From Paramarasmius palmivorus (lineage: Eukaryota; Basidiomycota; Agaricomycetes; Agaricales; Marasmiaceae), in the NCBI GenBank assembly GCA_037176845.1, contig JAYKXP010000027.1, forward strand, positions 1-64,000: 64,000 bases of DNA, written 5' to 3'. This document shows positions 24,111 through 35,100 of this stretch, piece by piece (the stretch's first letter is position 1; each line of letters begins with the position of its first letter). The position numbers and the translations under genes are program-made. The notes beneath the pieces were generated by a model. The model was not told the DNA's origin. It worked only from the letters and a program-made list of their open reading frames with translations, and did no database searches.

Positions 24111-25484
24111 TAGGCATTCTGCGGTTTTCTATTTCTCCCATAGGTCCCTTTCACGAACTTTTTAGACTATAAAATAGGTTTCCAAAAAATAGGTTTCCAA
24201 AGTTTTATATCATCACTTGTAACATAAAGTAAGCTTAAATCGACGGGCGCGGGGGTTTCCAATGTCTGGCACGAAGGCGCTTACGCACTGGCACGAGGTT
24301 TCTTACGGACATACATCTAGTCGTCTATCCGTTATTTTGGCTCACTCTAAATCTGACACAAAACAGGGTTAGGAAGAAAGCCTGATACCATGAAGAATTC
24401 AGAGAAATTGGCTCTATTTTGGGTGGCTACACCAAACACCTAGACGCGTCCGTTGATGTCGTCGTTGACTCGGAATTCGACAACTCCCAATGCCGGTTCA
24501 GAATACACAGCTCACAACTCAAATCGAAATTCAGAACCCATACAACAAACACCACCTCCACCTCCATAAACTCCGGCGTATTCTGTCTAGGGTGGCAAGC
24601 ATCACCGGCTCCTGCTACAGAAAGCACGCATCCTGACTTAGACGAAGATCTTGCACCTTTCAAGCATCAGAACGACTTTATAGCACGACCTCAGGGCTTC
24701 CGAACACCGCTACTTCATCGCTTTGAGACCAGGCAGCATCACGGTCCCTGCTCGAGGGTCATCAGATTTCAGGCAATCAGGGCCCGGTAGAAGACGGGGA
24801 TGGAGACGGTGGGTGGTATGGTGCTCAAGAGTCAGCGAGGGCATCGACTCTTGAGCTTCTTTTGGATGTAAGTCACATTCTTCTCGTACTCTCTCAAGCT
24901 CGAGGTCTAACGCAGACACCTAATTCCAGAATATTTCTTGTGGCGAATCAACCGGAGCTTGTTCTCTTTGGGACGTTAATGCTTGAGCACTTCGTATCTG
25001 TTGTGCAAAAGGCGATGGTGCATGGGTTTCAGGGGCTCGTTACCGTGTATGTATTCCTCTGTCGCTTCTAAGTCCCTTCGTCAACGTTCACTCATTTCTC
25101 GGTCAATAGGCTGTCTGGGATTGGTTTTGGATCCCGAAGAGCGCGTCTACAACTGTCTACAAGGGCAAAACTTAGCTTGACAGTTTCGATGAAGCATGTG
25201 GGAACTCAACGAGGCTAACTTAGACACTGCCGAGCGGGAGAATGTGTCTGTCTATAGTGGATCCGTTCGAGAAGCACAGTCAACGCTCGCGGGATTGTCT
25301 ATTCTCTCCCACCTACCTAGCTCTTCACGCGACTGTTAACGGTGGAGGATGGTACGTACCGTGAATCTCCTTACAAGATACAGATTAATCGTTTGTTTAG
25401 AGTACGAAGGCAGGTGGTACCGAAAGTTTGCCAGAAGAAAAGTTGACAAGAGGCACTGTTCGGGTTCATCATGGGGCGGCTGAG
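24111..25484. other. region without a supported gene
   Basis: Frames of 60-123 codons occur (24419-24790 +, 24862-25071 +), but they do not join into a model with consistent splicing, and I recognise no domain. Some may be exons of a decayed gene lying before the DUF6535 relic at 25.5 kb. Confidence 0.3.
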
Positions 25485-26088
25485 CCAAAGAAGAAGTTTG
25501 AAGGCACGAACGAGGCACGAAACTATTCAAGAAGGCAAGCGCCTCAGATAAAGTACTGGTGAAGGCCGTGAGAGATGACATTGATACCCTAATCGTCTTC
25601 GTGAGTTGTCATGCACACCATGTGAACACTTCTGAACATATAACTATCAGGGCACTCTTTTCTCCATTGTTATCACAGCATTCCTCATTGGACCGTGCCA
25701 AAAGCTCAAGGATGATCCAATTGTTGCAGCAGTCAGACGCTCCGACTCCTACAACTAAACATATCGCGGACCGATACAGCTCTCAAACCCGATACGTCTA
25801 CGATCCTCATCCACTGTTGTTGGTTTACCAGCGTCATACTCAGTCTCACCTCCGCCTTCTTTGGGGTCGTGTACAAGCAGCGGCGGGTCAGAGGAACACC
25901 AAAAGAACTCGAGGAAGCGGCTTCATATGACGTTGGCGCTTGGGATTGCGGTGGCGTCTTTTTTTGTAGGGATCTTGTATCTCTTATGGGGATTACATAC
26001 CGTTTTGTTCGCTGTTTCGCTGGCTATTGTTGGGGGTTGGTTTGTTCTTGTGGCGATGAGAGGGAAGATGGATGATGGGCATTGTTGA
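25485..26088 (+). pseudogene. DUF6535 N-terminal relic
   Basis: The frame ending VRDDIDTLIVF, a GTGAGT..CAG intron and then GTLFSIVITAFLIGPCQKL matches the start of the DUF6535 module in the large copies (DDIETLLVF, then AGLFSGVVTSFLIDSYHKL). After frameshifts the first membrane helix region returns as CCWFTSVILSLTSAFFGVV with YKQRRVRGTPKELEEA. A second hydrophobic stretch follows near 25930-26040. It lacks the rest of the protein and stops near 26088. It lies in tandem with the larger copy at 26.5 kb. A similar relic is found on the other strand at 53.3 kb. Confidence 0.65.
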
Positions 26089-29000
26089 CGTTCGGGGTGT
26101 ATGGAAGACACTTGAGGCGTGGTGGGGCAACGGAAGGCGTTGACGAGACTCAGTCATAGGCAATCTGTTGGTGTGTTTTAGCGGCGTGTCATTGGTTCTC
26201 TTCTTCCCTTCACGGTCATCCTCTGAACAGTACACGGTACGGGATACACGCACGGACATGCTTTCACTCCAATCGGCATTACAGACTTGTTGTAACTCAC
26301 GCTCTTGGACAAAACACGGCTGATAGAAGCTAAGAACCCGCTATTAGCAACGATATGTCACGATGCCTCTGCGAACGTGGCATCGACGTTGAACGGCTCG
26401 GAGAAACACCTGCACATTCACACAAAGTTTGTGCTGTCCTCGTGTCCCTCCGATAGTCACCTTCTGACGGACATATCGTGGAACTACCATCGTTCACGCG
26501 GAATCTGGCGCCTCTCAAGGTCCTCAAACATCACACCGTGACTGGGACTCGGAAGCTTCCCCTATCCGAATCAACTGCTTCTGGCTGCTGAGCCTGATAT
26601 TCAGTCTCACATCTGCGCTCTTTGGCCTGTTGTGCAAACAATGGATCCGAGAGTTTCAGCGGGATATACCAACACGCTCAATTGCAGAAGCGTTAGCATT
26701 GCGACAGCTCCGTCGAGATAGCTTTGAAAAGTGGAATGTTCCCGCTTTCTTAGCTGCGCTCCCGATTCTTCTCGAAATCGCGCTACTATTCTTTTTTGCT
26801 GGAATCCTGGATCTTCTTTGGGGGCTTCACCCCATCCCATTCGCAATTTCATTAGTTGCTGTGCTGCTCAGTGCAGGGCTATATTCCGTCACCACTCTCC
26901 TCCCCACGTTGACCATACCAAAGGACCAAAAGGAGAACATCAAACGGCAACATTTTGAACGGTTATCATACCAGTTCATATGCCCGTACAAGTCACCGCA
27001 GGCATGGCTGTTCTATCGATTTGCGTGCAAACTCTTTTATCCCTTGTCTAAACTCCCGCTACCCATCGTCAGTTCTTGGCTTTATGATTTACGCTACCAG
27101 ACCAAATCACCGGCATCGGATTGGTCTTCATTCGATCTTCGAGTGGTCAGGCAGTATGACCAGCATGTTCTCGGTTACTCCGAGAGAGACCTATTCAGCC
27201 TACAAGTATACCAACTACGCGCTTTCGAATGGGCAGTCACGATGTTCCGCGACAGTCCGTTGATGATACCTCATCTCCAAAACGTGTTGGGAACCATACC
27301 CCCTTCTGTTGCGATGTCTGCCGTGCTTGGCCAGTGGGATGTCGCATTGTGGAGCGATGTTTCGAAAGCAGATGTTGACCTTGCTGTTAGAGACATTCAG
27401 GAGTTTGCAAAGCAATGGGGATTGGTATCGTACCTGCCCGCTATTCCTAATCCTCCGATTTATCAACCAGAAGGAATCAAATTCTTATTCGAACACCAAT
27501 GCATGATGTCAGGGATGGATGTCAACAACATTCCTGCTGCACTTAAACGGATGGGTGTTCAAACAGCAGGCTTCCATTTCTTTACCCTGCCTTCAGTATT
27601 GGGAAGGTTGTGGGCCCACCAGGATGCTAGTGTCCAAAGACAGAGTCTGACACTCCTTCAAAACTATGAGGCTTCTTGGAAATTATGCTCAGACGTCGAG
27701 AATGACACTTATAGCCACCTCGCTGAGCGCCTAGCTTTTACATTGGTCCTTGCAAAACACATCAACTGCACCGATCGTAATTCATTGCTGATAATGAGTA
27801 AATGTGGTCAGGAGTTCATTCGGTTCATTCACCATGAAATCATCACCCAAAAGCTCTATTGGACAGTCTCCGTTTGTGTTGAGTGGTTGCGAGCTATCAA
27901 AAGGACACGAGAAGTAGGAAATTTACCCCTCAACTACTTTGCACCAGTGCCAGACAGGCGTGATCCAATACCTGTTTTACCACCGCTACCTCCCAGACAA
28001 TATTCCCTCGAGACTGAACCAGATGTTGAACTCAATCACGATAATGAGGCGCCAGGTTCTCAACTTGAACCACCTTTACCATCTGGCTGGGAGCAATTGA
28101 TCACCCCAGAGGGCAGACCATACTTCTTTGACCACAAGATAGGTACAGTAACATGGGAAGATCCCAGACAAAACATCCTGCCAGCATCAGGTTCTCAACT
28201 TGATGGGCCTTTACCATTTGGTTGGGAGCAAAAGACTACCGGAGATGGTAGACCATACTTTTTCCACCGCAAAACACGTACAGCTACTTGGCTTGATCCA
28301 AGATGATGCCCCCTTGCTGGTGGTCAGGTTGCAGAGTCTTCTAGCTCTGGGAACCCGCAGGCGTTGGGTTCTCAACCTGAAGAGCCTTTACCATTAGACT
28401 GGGAGCAAAGGACTGCCCTGGGCACTCCGTACTTTTTTGACCTCAACACACGTGCAGTGTTCTGGAAAGATCCAAGACGATTTTACCCTACTCACCAGGT
28501 TGCAGAGTCTTCTGGCTCTGGGAACCCGCAGGCATCAGGTTCTCAACCTGAAGGGCCTTTACCACCTGGCTGGGGGCAAGGGACTTTCCTGGGCACTCCA
28601 TACTTTTTTGATCGCAGGACATACACAGCGACCTGGAAAGATCCAAGACAAATTGACCCTGCTGGTCAGGTTGTAGAGTCTTCTGGATCTGGTAATCAAC
28701 GGACATCCCAGGATGACAACCATGCCACTCCATCTCGCTCCCAAGCCGTCGAGGGTAATACTAATCCAGATTCCGGCACGTTACCAGACATGAGTCAACA
28801 AAGCAGCTCTGATCCTGCACTGAACAATGCAGAGGTCGAAGGATTGTCCGGTATTTCATCTTCCGATATCCAAGGTGATGCACCCATGTCCCCGTCTTCC
28901 AGTTCTTCAACTATACGACCCACAGACCATTCAACCCGGTCATCAGATCCTCTAGCACCTCTCGTACCCCCTAGAACCGACGATTCGAATCGTGATACTC

Positions 29001-29935
29001 AAGTATCGAGTACGCAGGGTGACGGGGAGACATCCGAAGACAACAACGTGTTAGTTATCCGAATCGAAAACACCTCTAGAGAGGCCGAAAGCTCGTACGT
29101 ACCATGGAGAGGACATGCTGATGCAGGAGATGATGGCCCTTCTCAGAGTCATTCGGATAGCGCTCATCTTCAGCGGCACGTGGAACATACAGGTGCGGAT
29201 CGCACTTCAGCCCAGGAAGTTGTGCATCCAGAACCTTCCGACTCTTCTATTCACTTGGGTGACGCGGAAGTACCTGGTTCAGCTCCTGCCGCCCCAAGTA
29301 CTGGGGATATCGATATGGACAACATGAACGGCGTGGTTCGATCTCCAGCGTCAGGAGAAGGACATACAATCTCCCAGGATCGTCCGCCGCCAGCAGTCGG
29401 TCTCAGAGTTAACGAGCAAATGATTTCGAATCGTTCAGTGGCTCGTATTGAGGAGCAACACACACGATCCTCGAGAGATACCGACTCGGACGAAAACGTA
29501 CATCCGGAGATATCGAGCATTGTAACAGGCAGAGGATATACCGCCTCTACCGACGATCCAACTCAATTGTCGGGCAAGGTCAGTTTTTTTTAATGCCTAG
29601 GTGGTGGTTTCAGCAGCTCACCTTGATGTCAATCCCAGGATCAGGACTCACCGCTTCCCGGAGAGACCAGCGTACTACACCCCGATGATTCAGAATCCAC
29701 AGCTCGAGCTCGAGATGCTGCTTCCAGTGTTCCAGCTCATTCTGCACAGGACAACGAACAAGCCCCTGAATTGGCTCATTCTGAGCAGGATGTCCAGGGT
29801 TCGGATGTATCGCAGCGCGAAGGAGATCGACACACCACGGACGAAGGTCAAACACGAGCTCATCCAGCCTGGGTTGATCACAGCAACGAGTCTCATGCAG
29901 ACGCAGAGATTCTCGGACATCGGGAAAACGGTACC

Positions 29936-30690
29936 TTAATAAATATGGACGAACATGGACGAAAATGAGCAAAATACATGATAATTGCTGAAATGGATAA
30001 ACATGGAAATTGACCAAGATAATGAAAGAAAACAGACCTCACCTAATGACCTTGGATGTTAATGGATTTTGGTCATTTTCTTTCATTTTCGTCGATTATC
30101 ATAGGGCCAGGGTTCTCCGAGAAATAAAAGTCGACTGGCACCTGACAGGATTGAACACGTGACCTCCGGGGTCTGAGTCATGACACACGAAAGGTGCCAC
30201 GCGCTAACCACTGTACCAACAGACCGTTATAAACCCGGAAGCTTCACATTGCTATATACCCTTCGTCATTGGGCTTTCTCCCTTTACTCATCACATAGGC
30301 ACTTGCGTACTTTCAATATGTGCATTTTTCGGTGCCTGTTGGTGATGTATATTTTACTTCCCCATAGTGGCAGCACAGTCTAGCTCATGATCATACATGT
30401 TCATTCATTTTCATTGGCCGATATCATTTTTATTTATTTTTATCTCATTTTCCTTCAATGTTTATCAGACAACATCATTTTTGTTCATGTTTATCCCATG
30501 TTCTTTCCACGCTCATTAGCCAATATCATTTTCGTTCATTTTTATCTGACGTTCTTTTCATGCTCATAGTCCAAAATGATTTTCGTTCATTTTCTCCCAA
30601 GTTTAAGTCGAATATGGATTAATTTCCATTACTTTGGATAAACATAAGCTGCATATTTTCCTGATGGATCACACCATGTCGCACCGAGTC
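29936..30690 (-). mobile_element. probable SINE-like insertion in the DUF6535-WW gene
   Basis: About 750 bp without coding content interrupts the C-terminal coding modules. It begins and ends in AT-rich repeats of the CATTTTCGTTCATTTTTATC type and contains a tRNA-like segment near 30139-30231. The coding text resumes at about 30691 (reading DSPSRSGDSSVV). Exact ends and a target-site duplication could not be fixed by eye. It may instead be a long intron that collected repeats; the flanking phases do not agree, which argues against a working intron. Confidence 0.45.
30139..30231 (-). other. tRNA-like sequence with A- and B-box motifs
   Basis: On the minus strand TTGGTACAGTGGTTAGCGCG fits an RNA polymerase III A box, and GTGTTCAATCC about 45 nt later resembles a B box. 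No complete cloverleaf could be folded: the T stem and acceptor do not pair. It is best read as the head of a SINE or a tRNA relic. Confidence 0.45.
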
Positions 30691-31318
30691 AGGATAGCCC
30701 TAGCAGGTCGGGAGACTCAAGTGTGGTATCTCCAGCATCAGGAGAACATACTCTTCGATTGCGGCTGGTTGATCCTAGGATTGACGAGCAAATGAATCGA
30801 TTGGCGGTTCGTACTGAGGAACTTGAAGGAAACGCGCAATCCTTGGTATCTCCTAATATTAATGATGGTTTGGATGTAGAGAGCTTGAGCGTCGCAAGAG
30901 AGGTTAGTGTTTTACATATCTAGGTGTCGGTTTCAACGGCTCACCTTGATTTTAATCTCAGGATCATTCGTCGCTCTCCGGGGAGATAGATACATCACGC
31001 CTCGATGATTTGGAGACCACAGCTCGACTTGGAGCTCGCTCTAAACGGGTTGCCCAGGGTTCGGAGGTATCACAGTGCGAAGATGGACACACCTGGGCCA
31101 CAGATGGAGGACCAACAACGCGAGCTCATCCAGCGGATCACAGCAACAAGTCTCGTGCAGCTGACCATAATGACGCAGAGATTCTTCCTTCAGATCATGA
31201 TATCGATACGAGGAGCCCGAACGTATCAGCGTCAGGAGAAGAACGCACTACCTCCCGAGATCCTCTGCCGCATACTGAAGAACAGGCCAATCAAGAACAT
31301 TGTGATAGGCGGAGCTAG

Positions 31319-31793
31319 GTTTGCGTTTTCAAAGTCTAGGCGTTGGTTTTATCGGCTCACGTTGATTTTTGCCCTGAATCAGGATTCAGAGTTGGGATGT
31401 TGAAGAAGACGAGAAGGATTGACTCACCACAGCAATCCCATTGCCCACGCAAGCCTGAAAATCCGTATGTAGAACTTGAACGACTTCTTATCACGACCAT
31501 ATGAGCTGTCAAAGCACATCCGGATGGTGAATTCTTTCATGGATGTTTTACAGTAAACCACCGGGACACCTAAGATGAAGACGACATGAAGAAGGCTGTG
31601 ACGTGTCGGATTTTGGGTGTCGATTCCGGTTCCGAAGACAATCTTCTGAATTTCCACGTTCATTCATCTCGTGTATCCCAATCACGAGGGTCGTAGAGAG
31701 TAGATTATTAGAACTTGCTTGCCACCTTCTTTTTTTTACTTGCAGAACACGGTGTGAAATTTGACAAAACAGATCTGGAGAGACATTTCTATT
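31319..31793. other. intergenic, partial repeat of DUF6535 terminal intron
   Basis: About 31315-31385 repeats the conserved last-intron text of the DUF6535 copies (CTAGGCGTTGG ... CGGCTCACGTTGATTTT ... CAG), so it is a further duplicated fragment. The remainder contains an unsupported 79-codon frame (-). Confidence 0.45.
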
Positions 31794-31887
31794 TCCCCCT
31801 AGCCGACTTGAACGACTGACCTCTTCATAGCATATCAGGAGTCTCGCTCAATACTAGTGAAGCGCTCTACCGCTGAGCTAAGGGGGA
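31794..31887 (-). tRNA. tRNA-Thr(AGT), with intron
   Basis: Read on the minus strand, the acceptor TCCCCCT pairs with AGGGGGA, the D arm is GCTC-AGCGGTA-GAGC, the anticodon stem CTTCA pairs with TGAAG, the loop CTAGTA gives anticodon AGT, and the T arm is AGTCG-TTCAAGT-CGGCT. About 23 nt lie between the anticodon and the 3' half of its stem, in the usual place for a tRNA intron (after position 37). Total length is 94 nt. The mature sequence appears identical to the gene at 53660-53750, but the intron differs. Confidence 0.88.
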
Positions 31888-32105
31888 GATATCACTTCTC
31901 CAGGTACGCGCGGTTACATGTGGAGGTAAACATAATCGCAATGTCGTCATCCATATTACCAATTCCAGCTCCTTCACATCGATCGCCAAACGACGACGAC
32001 GACGACGACGTTTCATTGTCGACTCCTATGCACTGACGACCACCACCACCCTTCTACCACCCTACACATCCTTCTACCCAACACTCTACACCAAACGCTA
32101 GCAGG
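31888..32105 (+). promoter_or_regulatory. 5' region of the arrestin-like gene with CGA repeat
   Basis: A run of seven CGA triplets lies at about 31993-32012, followed by a CCACC/CTTCTACCA-rich stretch up to the start codon. It probably forms the promoter and 5' UTR; no TATA box is obvious. Confidence 0.4.
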
Positions 32106-35100
32106 ATGTCACCTACACCACCCCCCGCAATCCCCTCACCCATGAACGCAACCACACATCACCCAAAGACGCACATCTCCTTAACATTCCCAAGCACGAT
32201 ATTCCCTGCTTCCCAGCCCATCACCGGAAAGCTTACGCTCGAGTCGAGGGCTTCGCAGGGTTTGGGGTTAGGTGTGATTATGGTCGAGTTGTTTGGGATC
32301 CAACAACTGAGTTCTAGGGATCATCATGCGACGAATGTGTTTTTGAAAGAACGACGAGTTTTTCAGGGGTTGGGGTTTGGTGCGAGTAATGCTGTTGAAG
32401 GGCCTTTGGTCGGTGGAGTTGAAAGGGGAATGGGGGCAGCGGAGTATTGGACAGCCAAAAAAGGCGTATCGACGTTCCTTTTTAGTCTGCCACTCCCGAA
32501 GGACGCACCGAATGCGATTATGTTTGGGGATGGGATTGCTAGTGTGAGGTATTTGATGAGAGCTAGTGTTGAGGTTAGTTGGAAGGGAGAGAGGAAGGTT
32601 GTTGTTGGGGATAGGTTTGTGGATGTTGTTGAGGGGTTTGATGAGAGGGCTTTGAGGTATGGGGAGATGGATGGGGGTGCAGGAGAAGGGGCAGGGGAGA
32701 GAGGGGGTGTGGTGGTTGCGGAGAATGGAAAGATTTGGATACAGGCGAGGGTTGTTGGAGGTGTGGTTGTGTCAGGGGAGAGTGCGTGTGTGGAGTTGCA
32801 GGTGAAGAATCATTCGAGTAAGAAGGTGTGTTTCCTCTTCTTTCTTCGCTGTGTACCATGCTAATACTCTGGTAGAACTCGTCGTTAACGATAACACTCA
32901 CAAGACACCTCGTACTTCCGCCAACATCACCTTCTGCGTCGACGCCAAAGCTAGAACTGTCGGATACGTTGACGAGTATACCGTTTAAAGGCCCAGAGTA
33001 TGTGATACATCCTGGTGTGGAAGGTGTTGCGAGTCTGGTGTTTGATGTACCCAGACATGCGAGAGGTGTTGGTAAAGGTGGATTGTTTGAGATTAAATGT
33101 GTGTTGGGTGTAAAGATGGGTATGGGTATGGGAAGGTGAGCAGGCGTTTTCGCTTTTCAGTTTTCAGTTCTTTGCCGAGTTGCGCTTCCTTTCGTCTCAT
33201 TCCTTTTGTTCCGTTTCCAGTCCTGCATCGAGCAAAGGACCGCAATTTGTGGTGCTGTATCCTGTTACTGTTTCTTCTTCGTTATCTAGCGGGTCGATGC
33301 TCTGGTTCTTGTGTACGCTGGCCTAAGACAGCGATTTGTTTTCGTGTTACCGTTCACACATGCTTTCCTGTTTCTCTTCTTCGTCGTCCTGCGGTTCGGT
33401 GCTTGGTTCTTGTGTACGCTAGCCTTTCTCTTCTCAGTTTCTTGTTCTGGTTCTCGTCTACTTGTTCAGCTTTCGTTTTCCCATTCATCTGCGATGGTCA
33501 TCGCTCACACGTATTCGCCGCCTCTTTCCTGTTTACTCTAGCCTCCTTCGTTGATCATGTTCCTGTTGCTGCGCTTTTACGCTAGAGTTCCTTTCGGTTC
33601 CTCTATGATGACTCTTTTGTCTATCACTTTTCTGCTCTCACCTCATCTCTCGCACGACACTAACACACCCACAGCAAAGACATAACTCTGGACATCCCAG
33701 TACCAGTCGTACACCCAGCTGCTCTACCAGAGTTACCACCCGAAGAGGTGTATTACAACGACTATTACGGTGCTCCACCTGTTCCTGCGCCTAACCCTTA
33801 CGCACCACCTCATCCGCCTCCACCTCCACATTCATACGCATCTCCTCAACCGCAGCCATATGCGCTACCTACCTCGCCTCATCCTTACCCAGCACTACCT
33901 ACCTCACCAATCCCATACGCACTCCCATACACGGTCGATCCAACACAAGGCGTTGTCTACTTACCGCCTTTGTCGCCTCAACCACCGCCTCCTCAAGCGC
34001 ATTACGCTCCACCACCACCTCAACAAGGGTACTACGATCCCCATGCACACGTTAATGGGTATTATCCCGCGCCACCACAACCTCAACAGCCGCCACAACA
34101 ACCGCCGCCGCCGCAGGTGACGGGTCTACCGCCGATAGGAGGCGTACGAGACGTTTCTGATGTACCTGTTACGTCGCCTACGTCTTCTGAACAGCGTAAA
34201 GAAGGTGAAAGGAAGGCTCCGGCGTGGGTCCGGTCACCGCCTGTTGATGACGCACCACCACCTCCACCTACTCTACCTACTACACATCAAACTCAGCCGC
34301 AGAAGCCTAGCCCATTGTCAATCGCTTTACCCCCGCCTGTACCTACATCTCCTCAGAGCCAGAACCAGAGTCTAGGAACACCACTCCACTCACCCCGGCC
34401 GGTGCTTTCGCCGAAAAAGAGCAGCGATAGGTTGAGGAGTGAGAGGGTTGAGGTGTTGGAGAGGTTGGCTGCCGCCTCGGAAGGGGCTGGGGTCGGGAGT
34501 AATGGAGTTGAGGCGGGTGTTGGGGGTAATGGGGCTCGGGAACAAGTGGATTACTTTGGAGATGTAGAAGCACCTGCGGTGCCGAGCAAGACTACGGCTA
34601 CGACGAAAGCTAGAGTTAGAGCTAAACCTGGGCTGGATGTAGAACCTGCTGCTCCTTCATCACCTCTTATACCCAAGGCGTCGCCTTCTCTTCCGCCCCC
34701 ATCTCCTTCATACCCCGCTAAACAACCTCCTTCACCTCTCTCTCCTTCACCCAAACAACTCTCACCTCAACCTAAACCCCAACCCCAACTGAACTTGAGA
34801 CCACCTCGAGAATCAGGCCTCGACGCACTCGAAAAACGCCTCCTCGATCACGTGGGTACGAGGAAACCGGAAGTTGAGGGGAAGAAGGATTTGTGGAGTG
34901 TTTTCGGCGGTGGTGCTGGGTCTGGGTCGCCTGGTAGAGATCAGAACAAGGACAAGGAAAGAAGAAATTCGTACAACCACTCTCCCCAACCTAGCCCTAA
35001 ACACGAACCTTCACCACGTAGGAACTCGTACAACCATTCTCCCCAGCCAAGTCCCAAACACGAAAAGAAGGAAGAAGCGAGTAGTAGCAGCCCGATGGAC

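Larger units (their letters stand above)
26546..31318 (+). pseudogene. DUF6535 membrane protein with four C-terminal WW domains, broken
   Basis: The main frame (26546-29578) starts inside the membrane module ([20 protein letters not shown]) and runs through [15 protein letters not shown], two further helices, and the cytosolic part with [20 protein letters not shown] and [17 protein letters not shown]. Four WW-like repeats then occupy about 28070-28660. The first two have Trp, Tyr-Phe, Thr-x-Trp and Pro (LPSGWEQL ... RPYFFDHK ... VTWEDPR); the third and fourth are more degenerate. A single in-frame TGA (28304-28306) separates repeats 2 and 3. The 5' module is missing, with no Met before 26630. 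Downstream, two copies of a terminal-exon module (from 29639, and from 30691 with a second exon to 31318) flank an inserted element. I call it a pseudogene, although a shortened protein from Met 26630 to the TGA (558 aa) remains possible. Confidence 0.7.

Noticed and set aside
30139..30231. functional tRNA gene
   Set aside because: A- and B-box motifs are present, but the acceptor and T stems do not pair, so I list it only as tRNA-like.
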